64,000 nt of DNA from Lucinisca nassula (GCA_963580285.1 OY757023.1:125355440-125419439); one strand, 5' to 3'; counted from the first letter of the stretch, positions 21,457 through 32,479 are shown. Notes: generated by a model from the letters alone, not told the origin. Translations and numbers: made by a program.

Positions 21457-21931
21457 CTTTATATCCATATAGCTGTCGATTATCTCCCTTTTCCTTGCTG
21501 AAGTCAAAACTGTTATTATCATCATCATCATCGGTCTCACAAATACCCTTATCCCTGGCACCAAAACTAGGTCCACTATCACAGTCTTGAAAAGAAACAT
21601 CAATACTAGCAGTTGCCTTCTTTTGCCTCTTCTTTATTCTAAATCCTGGAGTTCTGAGGACCCCTGTCATTCTCGAGATCATTCTGGGCATAAGAGTCCC
21701 GCTCTCCATCCCGGAAGATAAATCGTCCGTCGACTTTGATAAACGATCACTGATTTTCGAAATAATCCTAGGCATGAGTTTAGCCTTTGTCCTTTCTTTT
21801 CTGAGAAACAAACTGTCTGTTGACTTTGCCAACCGCGCGTGTTTAAAGAGCCCACGGCCCTGGCTAGCATATCCTTGCTCCTCTGTTATAACTGGTCCAG
21901 TCTTCATGGTGCGATCGTTAGAACGCCATAC
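21457..21931 (-). CDS. FYVE gene exon 1 of those visible: basic Ser-rich leader
   Basis: The acceptor is 'attgcacag' before 21931 and the donor 'ATAAAG|gttagt'. It encodes residues 1-158 plus one base of Asp159. Arg, Lys and Ser are frequent, with two related segments ('LMPRIISKISDRLSKSTDDL' and 'LMPRMISRMTGVL'). The run of four Asp in 'ETDDDDDN' lies near residue 138. The clear 3' splice site implies an upstream exon, but a start at Met9 (21907-21905) after a noncoding first exon cannot be excluded. A SINE-B begins about 20 bases upstream of the acceptor. Confidence 0.8.
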
Positions 21932-21954
21932 CTGTGCAATATAATGATATTTTA

Positions 21955-22135
21955 ATGCTTGGCATGAGCACCCGCTCATCGGGGCTTGGAGAAAAAGATT
22001 GGGCTGCATGGTCCTTCTACACACGAGTAATTCGCTTAGGTCTAAGCCTGCCCAGGCAAAGTGGAGCACAAAATTGGAACCAATGTCTCCAAAATGACCA
22101 AAATAGTGTTGAAGGAAACGTTAAACCTCAAATCT
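21955..22135 (+). mobile_element. SINE-B, internally deleted
   Basis: Head 'ctcatcggggcttggagaaa', middle 'taagcctgcccaggcaaagt' and tail 'aaacgttaaacctcaaatct' are joined with the central 100 bases missing. It lies directly upstream of the FYVE exon at 21931. Confidence 0.8.
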
Positions 22136-22334
22136 AACAAAACAATGCTTGGCATAATTGAGCCGCGCCAAGCTAAAGGGGTATTCGAACATGTCCGCAC
22201 AGCGAAGTCTGACCAGAGTCTTCGCTGTGCGCTATATGGATGGTTATTGTCACTAAGCGTCTTCATGCATTTAGTGACTCAGTTTGTGTACCCACTCATT
22301 GGAGTCTTCGCTAACAGCACGTAAACATGCATAT

Positions 22335-22600
22335 ACAGTTTTGATCCCTTGAAAAATAGAAGTGGGGGCAATGACTTTTATATTGTAAAACTGGGAGTTT
22401 TAGGATTAAACCTGATTTTTCATATTTTCTGCTCTAAAATACAGATTGTGGGTAGTCGTTAGAACCGGTCTTAAATACAGATTGTGGGTACTCTTTAGAA
22501 CCGCCTCGTTGTGGCGGTTCTAACGTGTACCCACAATCTATATTTTAGAGCAGAAATAAGAAAAATATCACAATTTGTATAGGCGTGTTTTCGTAATTAA
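22335..22600. mobile_element. MITE-H with part of the left arm repeated
   Basis: The palindrome at about 22475-22558 has 'gggtactctttagaaccgcc' against 'ggcggttctaacgtgtaccc'. The outer left arm is also present at 22437-22470. Right end 'gtataggcgtgttttcgtaa'. Confidence 0.8.
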
Positions 22601-22639
22601 GTGCACATGTTCAAAGAACTGTTTTTACCAGCCGTGGCC

Positions 22640-23090
22640 TATATGATAGCTTGTGTTTGGGTGTAACGACCCGTCAACCCTTCCGGGTTATTTTGTGTCG
22701 TCTCCCAGAGAAAGGGAGAAAAGGGAAGAAAGAGGACAATAATATAAGAATCTGATATGCGGTTCTGTTGTAGATGAGCGTTTCCAACCCGAGGAATGAC
22801 CGTGCTGAGCGGAACCGAGGCTACGCCGAGGTTCCGCTCAGCACGGTCATCCAGAGGATTGGAAACGCCCATCTACAACAGAACCCCATATTGGATTCTT
22901 TTTCTTGCACAACACCTCCGGTTAGTTTTGACAGCTCGCACATGTATATTGTTTACAAAATAAAAGTAGTGCGGAAGTAGTTCCGGCAGTTGTTATGTTA
23001 GTTACCTGGGTCGGAACACCAGGGTCAGAACATAAATTTCTATTCCAGGGTAAAATGACGGATTTCCTTGTCTGGTGTGCAAGAAACGAA
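22640..23090 (+). mobile_element. large-hairpin element M6, copy 3, with a different palindrome
   Basis: The right flank 'cagggtcagaacataaattt' to 'cttgtctggtgtgcaagaa' matches copies at 2656 and 37908. The hairpin (22761-22885) has arms 'tctgttgtagatgagcgttt' and 'aaacgcccatctacaacaga' plus 'tgctgagcggaacc', unlike the 'gtccggcatcac' hairpin of the other two. Confidence 0.75.
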
Positions 23091-23348
23091 GTGTAGAAGC
23101 AGAAGAAATAACAACAGCCCCCCTCTACCTTACCTGCTGTAAGGACAGCAGGCCTTGCCCAACTGCAAGTCAATTTCAGTTGGACGCCCCAGTGACGAAA
23201 ATTAAACAAAAAATCACCCCTCAGCCCATTTATGATAGTTTCATCTAATGTATTCTCCAAACTGGCTTTCACAGAAGCAATTCTAATGAAACATATATGT
23301 TTTGACGGACCAAGTCCTATATAAGGCAGTCTTTAATGACCCTCAAAT

Positions 23349-23584
23349 GGGTCCCGTCAAGCGGTTTTGGTACTTATCGCCTATGCGAGCAGCGAAAGTT
23401 CAGGCGAGCCTGCGCATACGCGCAGTCTCGCCAGAACCTTCGCGGATCGCTCATATAAGCAGTGAATCAAGAGGAACCTTCAGACAGAAAGCCATAACCC
23501 TGGCCCCTCTGAATGGCAGGGCATGCGCAGTTAAAATTTGTCATGACAGAATGCTCGAAGACACAAATTCGCTTGGCGGGGCTC
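23349..23584 (+). mobile_element. 236-bp inverted-repeat element, copy 1
   Basis: Target duplication AAAT at 23345-23348 and 23585-23588. Ends 'gggtcccgtcaagcg' and 'cgcttggcggggctc' are inverted. An internal hairpin is formed by 'gcagcgaaagttcaggcgag' and its mirror. The open frame through it is not evidence of a gene. Confidence 0.9.
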
Positions 23585-23861
23585 AAATATCTGTTTGGGG
23601 TTTAATTGTTTGTCTACTAGGAGCTGTTTGGGGTCAGAGTGTTATGAAAAGCAGCATATCTGTAGAATCAAGACTGCTCACGTGCATTGGATTCGGCAAA
23701 AATGTAGACCGAGATCAAACGCCATAGAACGCGGCGTCTGAACAAGGTCTACGCTGTTTGCTTAAAGTACAGGAATTTAAACGAAACAGTCTAAGTCCCC
23801 AATCTGTATACCCATGGAAATAATACTTTTCGCTCGCTTTTCTGTCCATGCAATTACTGGA

Positions 23862-24010
23862 TGTTTGTTTAAGTAAAGAATTTACGAAGCCGTCAACACT
23901 ATTTAGGTCATTTTGAGACGTTGCTTCCGATTTTGTGGGACTTTTACCCGACACTGAGTTGAAATGACATCTCAAGTCCTACTGCCCAAATTGAAAACCG
24001 CTACGGGCGG
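23862..24010 (-). mobile_element. SINE-B, truncated
   Basis: 'gccgtcaacactatttaggt', 'gagacgttgcttccgatttt' and 'gacttttacccgacactgag' match the tail half. The head is reduced to 'cgggcggggct'. Confidence 0.7.
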
Positions 24011-24109
24011 GGCTCTACTACTGGATGTAAACCTGAGCACAAATCCAGATCGCGCCAAAAACACTCTGTGCTGTGAACACCGGGAGCCCAGTAGACCATG
24101 CGTTATAAT

Positions 24110-24255
24110 GAAGGGGAACCCTGGTTTAAAGGGGTAAAGACGTAAATTGTTGGTGCGCGATAGAACCGCCTCAGCTATGTCTATGTTTGAGACAGAAATA
24201 AGAAAAAGTGTCACAAATCTGATAAAACAAAAATCGTTTTTCAATGTACAGTATG
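24110..24255. mobile_element. MITE-H, strongly shortened
   Basis: 'gaaccctggtttaaaggggt', 'gatagaaccgcctcagc' and 'gagacagaaataagaaa' remain. The right half of the palindrome is deleted. Confidence 0.6.
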
Positions 24256-24317
24256 TCACGTGAGGGTGTTTCCATAATGACGGTCTTGACTCGTGTTTGA
24301 CGCAGGCGCTATGAAGT

Positions 24318-24596
24318 CATCACGGAAACATGCCTATTTAAATATATTGACATTTTCACCACCAAAAAATGAAACATTTCAGATAAGTTTTTTTTTGTAC
24401 ATTTTTCATATTTCTGCTCTAAACATAGATTGTGGGTACTCTTTAGAACCGTCACGAGGAAGTTCTAACGAGTACCCACAATCTTTGTTTTTGAGCAAAA
24501 ATAAGAAAAAAAAAGTATATACCCCGGTAACCAAGTTTTATTATATAAATTTGGGAATTAAGGAGGTCAAAATCATATAGGCGTGTTTTTGTGACG
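24318..24596. mobile_element. MITE-H, near-complete
   Basis: Ends 'tcacggaaacatgcctat' and 'ataggcgtgtttttgtga' are inverted. The hairpin is at about 24418-24492 with a short deletion near its tip. Confidence 0.85.
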
Positions 24597-24755
24597 AGTA
24601 CTAATATGAGGATCCATTTGTTCGGAATACGACTCAAACTGCAACAAATGGATTTATTTATTTATTTAATTAATTTAGTCCGCATTTTTTACACGGGAGC
24701 CACCTTTTGTCACTTCCTTTTTAGTTCTCTTTAAGGAAGAACAAAATCATTTCCT

Positions 24756-24961
24756 GTAACCCATTTTGTACCGAAACTCCCAAAACGGGATACTGGCAAA
24801 CAGTGCGGACCCAGCTCAGACGCATAAACTCTTTTGAAAATTTTAGCTATTTTCCAAATAAATTTAAAAGATAATAATAATTTTCAAATGAACTCCTGCT
24901 ATAAACATGTATATTAATTATACACAAGGAGGAAGATTGCATTCGGTACAAAATAAGTTAA
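24756..24961 (-). mobile_element. M3 TTAA-type MITE, diverged
   Basis: Left 'gtaacccattttgtaccgaa' and right 'ttcggtacaaaataagttaa'. It contains 'ggcaaacagtgcggaccca' and 'gaactcctgctata'. One TTAA has mutated to GTAA. Confidence 0.65.
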
Positions 24962-26560
24962 GATTAGATCCTAAATGTTAACGGGAACAAAAGTAATTTT
25001 TGGAAGACTCTCGGACTTGCCTCTCCTACACCATCCGTTTCTGCATTAGAAAAATATCACAATTTTCCATCTTAAAATTTTCGTAATTTTACATGTATTT
25101 GTATAGGCTCACTTTTCATAATGAAAACCCTTTACTGAACGTCAATGTCCTGTGGTAAGACAAACATTTATCATTTATAAAAATGAATACTTACATAAAT
25201 CAAAGTACATATACTTTAATAATTCACACGTGTTGACAAAAAAAAATGAGTTTCAGTATTCTTCAGTGTACTTTTTATGTATACCAGACAGTGGTATTTC
25301 CCGTGGTGCCTATATTTAGATTATTTAGCGTTTCAACTTTGGTACAGACTAGGGTATTTATTTCCTAGTTTAATATTCAGGTAAAGAGGGCAAATCCTGT
25401 CTCTCTTACCTGCTTACACGCTTTAATAAATTTATTCACAAACGTGTAGGTGCGGCCGCATCATGGGTCAGTCATACAAAATAAATTTAAACCGGATATA
25501 TTTTCAGTCACAGCAATACGAATACGACATAATTATACGTCCGCCTCACATCACCTACTGTGTTCCGTGACAAACCGTGAGTAATAAAAGACTGGGTTTC
25601 CTGGGGTAACGGGAGGCAGATGATATCAACCCACTGATATAGTCATCCCAACAGGCACTCAACATTGAAACATCGGATCGGTGTTTAAACGTTGATTCAA
25701 AGTTGGTTCAACGTTATGTCTGAACCTCCCCATATTAGAATCTTTAGACAGCACAGCTGCGGTCAGAGGGTTTCTAGAAAATTACTTGGGACTTAAAAAC
25801 AAACAGTGTAGACCCTGGTCAGACGCCGCATTCTCTGGCGTCTGATCTGGATCTACACTGCCAAGACATTAAATATAAGAGTCCGGTAAAAAGAGCACAC
25901 ATTACAGTTCCCTTTTTCACAAAAGAGGCAACCTTTGAATTCAAGGGTTAGAGATCTCTCCTTAAAGGAAATGAGCAATTTGTTTTCCCCAGTCACAGAG
26001 TAATATATGTTTGTCATTTCTGCAATTGAATAATTTTGCATACTGGGGAACGGAATTGTGGAGAGAAAGGAAGAGAAAAAAGAGGCAAAGGGCCGAAAGC
26101 AATGAGAGAGAAGGATCAGGGGGCCCCAGGACGTTCTGAGAAATTTTGAGATAATGTCAGTCTGGTCTGGTCCTAGTCCTCGCTGGTGGTGCATCGTCAT
26201 CTTGTGCCTTTTTCGGTAACGCGTATCATGCATAAATTTTCGTTTTTGCCGAACCATAACGAAATCTAGAAGTCCTGTGCGACAAATCTGGTCTGACTGA
26301 GCATCAGTCTTCGCTGTTCGTGTGAGCCGTCTTTCAAAGAGAGCGAAGACTGTCGCCAAAATGGGTTAATGAAAAAAACTGACCAGTGTCTTAATAGATA
26401 GACCTTTTCGTATCCAGGCTCATATAAAATATGTAAATTTATGATACGTGATGTAATAAAAATACTAATTTGAGCCTTGACAGTGAAAAGGAAGATTTTT
26501 AACCCTTGCCTAGTGGTTTCTTACCATGTTTTATGATGATGGTAAATGTTCCAATTATGA
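24962..26560. other. no gene recognised; scattered MITE remnants
   Basis: A CCCAGCAGGCAC-type remnant is at 25648-25745, and a stand-alone core hairpin at 25799-25860 ('aacagtgtagaccctggtca' and mirror). A minus-strand frame at 25853-26359 has no motif and overlaps M4-like arms near 26280. Nothing else was seen. Confidence 0.5.
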
Positions 26561-26561
26561 C

Positions 26562-26575
26562 AAAACAAAACAAAA

Positions 26576-26606
<31 letters not shown>
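26562..26606. repeat. A-rich simple repeat
   Basis: (CAAAA)n followed by a pure A run of more than 25. Confidence 0.9.
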
Positions 26607-26611
<5 letters not shown>

Positions 26612-26626
26612 GAGCCCAAGCATCTG

Positions 26627-26880
26627 TGCCGTGACTTAGTGGATAAGAGCATTGACTCTAACTAATAAGGTCTCTCACAGCCTGGCTCGAGTCACATGTG
26701 AGACGCGAAGTTCTGTAACGGAAGCTCAGGTGATTTTCTGCGGTTAACTCGGTTTTCGCCCACCGAAAATTAACATTCGGCTCGATATAAGTGAAATAAT
26801 CTTGAAAGGACCGTAAAACCGAAACGGCGACATGTATATGTGTGCGAGCCTGTCGCAGAAACAGACCAGTAACGAATCTC
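26627..26880 (+). mobile_element. tRNA-derived SINE, family D
   Basis: The tRNA-like head 'gacttagtggataagagcat' and 'ggctcgagtcacatgtgaga' are followed by 'agttctgtaacggaagctca' and 'attcggctcgatataagtga'. Reversed at 38440-38770 and partial at 47360-47485. Confidence 0.75.
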
Positions 26881-26964
26881 ATGGCCAGCGTGGACGTTCA
26901 ATCGGTCTGACAAGAAAACCAGTGCTCACTTTTATACCGTTGTCTCGCTGATGTATCATGCTCG

Positions 26965-27154
<190 letters not shown>

Positions 27155-27739
27155 CATGCACCCACCCAGCACTCTCATGAGCACACACTTGCATGTAATG
27201 ATATTTCGGTTTTATAGCCTTTTAAAAACCGTTTCACCTGTTAATCATAGCTGGTTGTATTGATCGAAGTGGTAGTGACTGTACCACTATGAAAAGCTGT
27301 TTGGAAAACGAATCGGTAACAAGAGGTCCACAATGGACATAATTGGCTCACCTGAGTCAAGATGAATTAGCTTTGTAATTTGATCAGTGCAATAAAACCA
27401 ATTTAGCACTTCTGGTATAGTCTGTAAAATGGTTTTTAATTTGAGTCACTTGCGTTTAAGTGTTTGTTTTATTTTTCCCTCAAATAAACTGTAGCAGCTA
27501 TCTTGTTTAGAGGACTGGGACCATTTTTTCTTGCCTTTTTGCATTGTGGGTCATCTTGTTCAGTGGAGTAGTACAATTAAGTAATATTGTACAGGGTCAC
27601 GAGAGGGCTTTTTATGAAATTTTGAAATCGAGCCATATGCTTGGCAGGAGCATTGGTTAAAAACGTTTTTCTGTTTTAAGCTATGACAGCCATCTTAGTC
27701 ACTGGAGTGGAACCATTTTAACAATTTTGGTACCGGGCT

Positions 27740-28035
27740 ATCAGTTGGCCCCCAACCCATCGGGGCTTGAAGAAGTAGATGGGCTGCATGATGCTTCCAC
27801 GCAGAGCTGAAAGCGACTGCACACGATTACTGGTAAACCGCTTAGAGGATCTAAGCCTGCCCAGGCAAAGCGGTGCGAGTCGGACCGTCCGTGCTTATAA
27901 ACCCTACTGGTTTCATGGGCAGCAGGGCTTGGGATGTCATTTCATCTTAATGTCGGATAAAAGTCCCACAAAATTGGAATCGACGTCTCCAAAATGACAT
28001 ATACAGTACTGACAGGGACGTTAAACCTCAATTCC
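27740..28035 (+). mobile_element. SINE-B, full length
   Basis: Head 'ccatcggggcttgaagaagt', middle 'gatctaagcctgcccaggca', end 'gacagggacgttaaacctca'. It is nested in HINE D. Confidence 0.85.
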
Positions 28036-28077
28036 ATGATATTTGTTTTGTTTGTTTGCACAGTAGTCGCAGATATG

Positions 28078-28296
28078 ATTGACTAGGCGGAGCTAACATT
28101 TGTCAAATTCGCTGTGTCCACCAGATGATTCGGTAGAGTGCTTTTCGCATGCTTTCTGCAAGCGGACAAAATGGCTATATTCGCCACAAGTTTGTTAGTG
28201 TTACAGATGAATTCACACAATCGGGTGACTTGGTTTACCTTGTTGTGAATAGAACATTCCAAAGGCAGGTGCAAACGATAGCCCCGCCTAGTCAAT
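28078..28296. mobile_element. MITE M7 with 18-bp inverted ends
   Basis: Left 'attgactaggcggagcta' and right 'tagccccgcctagtcaat' are inverted with one mismatch. The interior has 'tccaccagatgattcgg' and no coding features. Confidence 0.75.
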
Positions 28297-28324
28297 TTTA
28301 TCTTCAACTACTATATTGGAGATT

Positions 28325-28560
28325 AACGGCCCAGTCAACATTATTTAGGTCATTTTGAGCCGGCCAGTTTACCTATCAACACTTTTCCTGGGCAGGCTTA
28401 TACGTAAGCAGTTAACCAGTACAGTGCACATTCTTCGCCAGAAACTGATAACTGCCCTTCTTGAATCAGTGGAAGGGAGAGAATGACCTTGGAAAGGATT
28501 CCATGATCAATCTCCACGAAAGAATGTTGCCGATTCCGGCAGAGCCATAGGATTGACAGA
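28325..28560 (-). mobile_element. SINE-C copy
   Basis: 'ggcccagtcaacattattta', 'gccggccagtttacctatc' and 'gaaactgataactgcccttc' recur at 32085, 34703, 35300 and 53800. The 34703 copy ends in a reversed tRNA-like segment. Confidence 0.7.
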
Positions 28561-28571
28561 TAAGATTTGAT

Positions 28572-28815
28572 TTTTAATGACAGATTCCATCTGTCTATTC
28601 TTGCTGTGCTGCACGTTTTTAAGTAATTCAGGCTTTCTTCCGGCTTTGACCGCCAAAGAAATATGAGTCCGCACAAAATGTAGTCCGGTTTGGCGCAGTA
28701 ATCAAAATTGTACAAGCGTATTAATTATCCTGTAAGCGTAATACAAACTTTTGAAGCAGACGACTTGACGATTTTATCTTACGATTCAGCATTTCATATG
28801 AATCAGCTGCATCGT
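28572..28815 (+). repeat. dispersed repeat, inverted partner of 3810-4065
   Basis: Matches in reverse complement through 'gcacaaaatgtagtccggtt' and 'gcagacgacttgacgatttt'. Confidence 0.7.
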
Positions 28816-29760
28816 GCGTGGGGTTTGTCGAAGACTTTATTCCCAGATCAATGCGGCGTCTTCCCAGCAGTCTGCTCCGGTTTTACACTGTTTTCTGTCA
28901 GTGCTGTCAATTTTTAATCCTTAAAGACCAAGCTGCCGTTAGATCTGATCAGCTGCATACAAGAATATTAATGGATTTTCTTTCTGACTTTCTAGGTCAA
29001 GTTTAGGTCAATTTCAACTTACTTACAATTACTTACAGATGAGTAGTGTAGGTCCTGTGATATGATTTTAGGTGCCGTATATTTTGCAGAGTGGACGTGC
29101 CCAACTTCAGTGATGGAAGAGTGAACTCGAGAAACTCAAGGCAGTGAATAAATCAAAGCACTGACAACACTCATGCCGATGGTCTCTAAATGCAGGCTGG
29201 CCATGAAAGGGGACTTGAACTGATTCGTTTCAACTTAAGATGTTAGCAACAAATGCAAAAAATATAGAACAAGATCAGCACCGTATTCTTTGGCGTTTGA
29301 TCCGAGTTTAAATTGTTTGCCAGATCCAACATTTGATTCATGTGCAGATTTTACAGATAACACTTACATTTACCCAACACTGACAAACGACGCGGCTATA
29401 TCGCTTCAGTGCTAATGTCTACGTGACTATAACTGACTTGTCAGAATAACTTTTTGTCTTGTAGAAAATAGCCGCGGTGAGATCATGGTATTCCATAAGA
29501 AGGAAGAGGGTTATCCTGGAATCATAGGGTGAGCTTGGCAAACAGTTTAGACCAAGATCAGACGTTGCAGAACGCGTCTTCTTATCAAAATCTTCACTAT
29601 TTGTTTGGAATTTCAGAGTTAAATGAAACAGTTTAAATCTCATCCCAGGACTATTACTCCAACCTACACCCCGCACTCTCAGTGCTTTGGTTCTGAAACC
29701 AAACGATTACAAATGCCCTTAAGCAAAAAATGTTAAATTAATCAACCGTGACTTCTGGTT
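28816..29760. other. no gene recognised; MITE core remnants
   Basis: Core-arm words like 'gatcagacgttgcagaacgc' (29550-29600) and a similar pair at 29268-29325 point to decayed TTAA-type MITEs. No exon was found. Confidence 0.4.
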
Positions 29761-29999
29761 ACCAGTCCGGTCACGTTGATCCTGTGCACCACCTTCACAC
29801 CAGTACAGATAGAAACCACATGTTCAGGATGTAAGGTCGTGCCTAGAAGAGAAGAAACTGAAATTTGTTCTCAAAATTTCTCAAAAAGCATTAAGCAACA
29901 TTTTGCATTAAAGGATTGTAAGCGTGCCCCTGGAAAGTTAGAAGCTGGTCGCAAAGCGGATGACGTTGACTCTGATTTTGGGTGCCACATGTGTCTGGT

Positions 30000-30195
30000 C
30001 TATTGGAGCGACATCTTATCTGTATTAGTCCAACCTGTATTAAGCAAGCACCTATGGGATATTCAAAAAGTGCTTGTTTAAGACAGGTGCTTGCTTAACA
30101 CAGGTCACGTTTAGTGTATTTTCCTTTTTCGGGAATTGAATGCCTGCTTGCTTAAGACAGGTTGCTTGCCAAATAGAGGTGGCCACCAAGACAGG
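30000..30195. repeat. TIR-like end with 'taagcaagcacctatgggat' arms
   Basis: 'ccaacctgtattaagcaagc' and 'gcttgcttaacacaggt' are inverted, followed by a further 'aagacaggttgcttgcc' and 'aagacaggttttactgta'. This looks like a MITE ending in TACAGTAAAACCTGTC. Confidence 0.5.
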
Positions 30196-30199
30196 TTTT

Positions 30200-30710
30200 A
30201 CTGTATATAGAAGACGCTAGTGGACGTCGACGTAGCAGAAGAACGATGTCAGTACGTCAAGATCGATTCAACCGTCAGACGCATATGATAAACAGATTTC
30301 CGCCGGCAGCTGCTACACTGTACCTGTAGATAAACCAGGGGTCTCAACTACCGACTAATAAGCACTGACACTCATCGACGCCCTTATGCGACGCACGTTT
30401 GAGAGCTAGACGTCTCCGTCGTGATCAAAGTTAACGCGTCGACACAGTACGGAACACTTACGCTAGTGCATGAAATACGTAAATTGGCGTCTAAACGACT
30501 GACATATGCGTTTCAGTGACAAATCGCACTTCGGCGCAAATCACGCCGATTGTCGTTTCCGGGTATAGGTGCAAGGTATGCCGAGGAGACGCGTGCGTGA
30601 TAGAGTATGACATATCGGGTGAAATAAGCGTTATTGTGTGGCGAACTATTGTATGTAGTTAACGAACACAGCGTAGTGTCTAAGAATATTCAGAATAGAG
30701 GTGTCCACAA
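30200..30710 (+). pseudogene. decayed Tc1-like (IS630/Tc1 superfamily) transposase
   Basis: Frames change several times, but the order fits Tc1-type transposases: 'SVRQDRFNRQTHMINRFPPAA' matches the helix-turn-helix linker ('RQDRFIxxxHLRNRF' in relatives), then 'RLRARRL', then 'SDKSHFGANHADCRFRV' and 'ACVIEYDISGEISVIVWRTI', the region around the catalytic Asp ('SDESRF', 'VMVWGGI'). Many stops; the third catalytic acid was not found. Confidence 0.75.
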
Positions 30711-31154
30711 CCGACCAGACAAAAACTGTTACTTATGGACAGTAGCATTGTTAAAACTTAAATTTTAATGATTGGTTTTTAAAACGTAAATAGTTTCTTT
30801 CAAAAATTTGAAACATCGAATGGCGTTTCATAATACCACCGGTCTATAGACATCTGCAAAAATATCATATATTGGAATTTGCAGAACAACCTCTCTAAAT
30901 TTTAAGATCTTTTAAGAAAGGTTTTCTGTAAGTTTTCAAGTGTTATGATTTTCTCATAGAATCTGTCATTTCAGTGCCTTTGGCGCTTTGATTTTTCTAT
31001 GTTACCTCTGGTGTCAAGTGGAACAACTGTAGCAATTTTGATAACAGCGTCATTAGAGGAACCTTTCTGCAAAATTGTATTGAAATCAAGTCATTGGCTT
31101 CAGAGGAGATGCCATATAAAGTTGTTTTCTTTTTTTGCGGTAGTATTTTATTAA

Positions 31155-31345
31155 CCCTTTTTGTAACCAAATTGAATCTTCCACCTTATATACAACAGGA
31201 GACCATTTCAAAATTTAGGGGTGTCAGGTTGTGTTTTCATCAAAATCAATTTGGAAAATGACTGAACTTTTAGCAAACAGTGGAGGCTTTGATCAGACGC
31301 CGCGTTCTAAAGGTACCCCTTTAGGGGTTTCTGGTACTGAATGGG
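31155..31345. mobile_element. M3 TTAA-type MITE nested in HINE D
   Basis: TTAA at 31151-31154, and TCAA (one change) at the right end. 'ccctttttgtaaccaaattg' and 'tctggtactgaatggg' are the termini. Confidence 0.8.
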
Positions 31346-32084
31346 TCAAACACTGGTGGCCATTTTGTTCAGCGAAGTGAAACAAGTTTAGCGATTTTGT
31401 TAAAGGGGCATAATAGGAACAATTTTATGAAATTATCTTAAAAGTGGTCCAATGGCTTTGGAGAAGGTTTTTTTTTTCTCTATTTTTAGCTCTGGTGACC
31501 ATTTTGTTGAGATTAGCAATTTGGTTGAATGGTCACAATAGGGAACATTTTGTGAAGTTATTTTAAAATTTGGCCATTGGCCTTGGATTTCTCGTTTACA
31601 GTTTTTTTTTGTCTGTTGGCCAGTTGAATGAATTAAGAAATTTTAGCAAAGTATCATGACGAACGTTTCTGTGACATTATTTTGAAATCTGACCATTGCA
31701 CCTAGATGTCGTTTAGATTTATTTATTTTTTTTATTTTTGCTCTGGCAGCCATCTTGTTCGCCGTAGGGGAGGGCCGTAACTAATGTTGGTAGAACTTGT
31801 GGCCCGACCCTATTGCTTGTTTGGAGGATGCAATAAAATATGTTTAAACTCTTGTTCGCTGGTGCGGAGCCATTTTAGTGATTTTGGTGCAGGACCATAA
31901 GATTACCATTTGTGTGAAATTGTTCTGAAATTGGCTTAGTGGTTAAAGAGATGTCATTTGAAGAAACTGTTGATGATGGACAGACAGACAGACTGACAAA
32001 TTAACATAGTGATCACAATAGCTCCCCTTGAGCACCTTATGCTCAGGCAGGTGAGCTAATAAAAGCTATCGTCTGGTCAATTTT

Positions 32085-32255
32085 GTTTGTATTGAAGTTT
32101 AACGGCCCAGTCAGTACGATTTAGGTCATTTCTGAGCCGGCCAGTTTACCTATCCACACTTCCCGGGCAGGCTTATACGTAAGCGGTTGACCAGTACAGT
32201 GCAAATTCTTTCACCAGAAACTGACAACTGCCCTTCTTGAGTCAGTGGAAGGGAG
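32085..32255 (-). mobile_element. SINE-C copy
   Basis: 'gaagtttaacggcccagtca', 'cacttcccgggcaggcttat' and 'cagaaactgacaactgccct' match 28325-28480. Confidence 0.7.
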
Positions 32256-32479
32256 AGACTGGTCAATTGTTAAGAACTATAGTTCACTCCTCGTTAAGCC
32301 CAGGCTGCACGATAGAACAAGATGTATACAACTCGATTCATAAAACTTTTGTTTCATAAAACTCTCAGGGCTACATGGTACAGCTTGATAATTACAACAT
32401 GTGTACCCTAATAATAAATCCCACTTATTATCCTGTCAAACTGCCGAAATGCAGGCCCCTAATGGAGATAAAATAATTG

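Larger units (their letters stand above)
630..21931 (-). other. double-FYVE zinc-finger gene, seven exons assembled (gene-level entry)
   Basis: Exons run 21931-21457, 14980-14875, 10956-10866, 9703-9528, 6336-6186, 2246-2043 and 842-630. Every junction has AG/GT splice sites and the codon phases match (0 to 1, 1 to 0, 0, 0 to 2, 2 to 0, 0, 0), giving one open frame of 471 residues from the first visible exon. Numbering from that exon: residues 1-158 are a basic, Ser-rich leader ending in an acidic Asp run. FYVE finger 1 spans about 174-229 and contains the HHCRRCG core. A helical linker spans about 284-333. A second FYVE-like finger spans 341-419, followed by a short C-terminal helix. FYVE fingers normally bind phosphatidylinositol 3-phosphate on endosomes. 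Two fingers plus the 'CKSEVLKRQ' tail recall rabenosyn-5/Vac1, a Rab and SNARE-linked endosomal tether. That link is inference, and the orthologue is not identified. Confidence 0.85.
27320..32059 (+). mobile_element. HINE/Helitron2-like element D, broken by later insertions
   Basis: The 5' end 'caagaggtccacaatggaca' is followed by 'ggctcacctgag'. The 3' end has (GACA)n at 31980-31995, the hairpin 'tgagcaccttatgctca', then 'ggtgagctaa'. Core units share 'ggccattttgttcag' and 'gtgaaattatttgaaat'-like text (27480-27720, 31000-31970). Everything at 27740-30720 looks like later insertions or unrelated DNA, so a single original element is inferred. Confidence 0.6.

Noticed and set aside
22922..23272. 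116-codon minus-strand frame
   Set aside because: It overlaps the M6 flank, which is repeated at two other loci.
23302..23727. 141-codon plus-strand frame, with relatives at 35906 and 51357
   Set aside because: It follows the 236-bp transposon plus flank. Differences between copies are mostly replacing changes and the start codon arises from the target site.
25853..26359. 168-codon minus-strand frame as an upstream exon of the FYVE gene
   Set aside because: No FYVE-family motif, no fitting splice sites, and part of it is MITE arm sequence.
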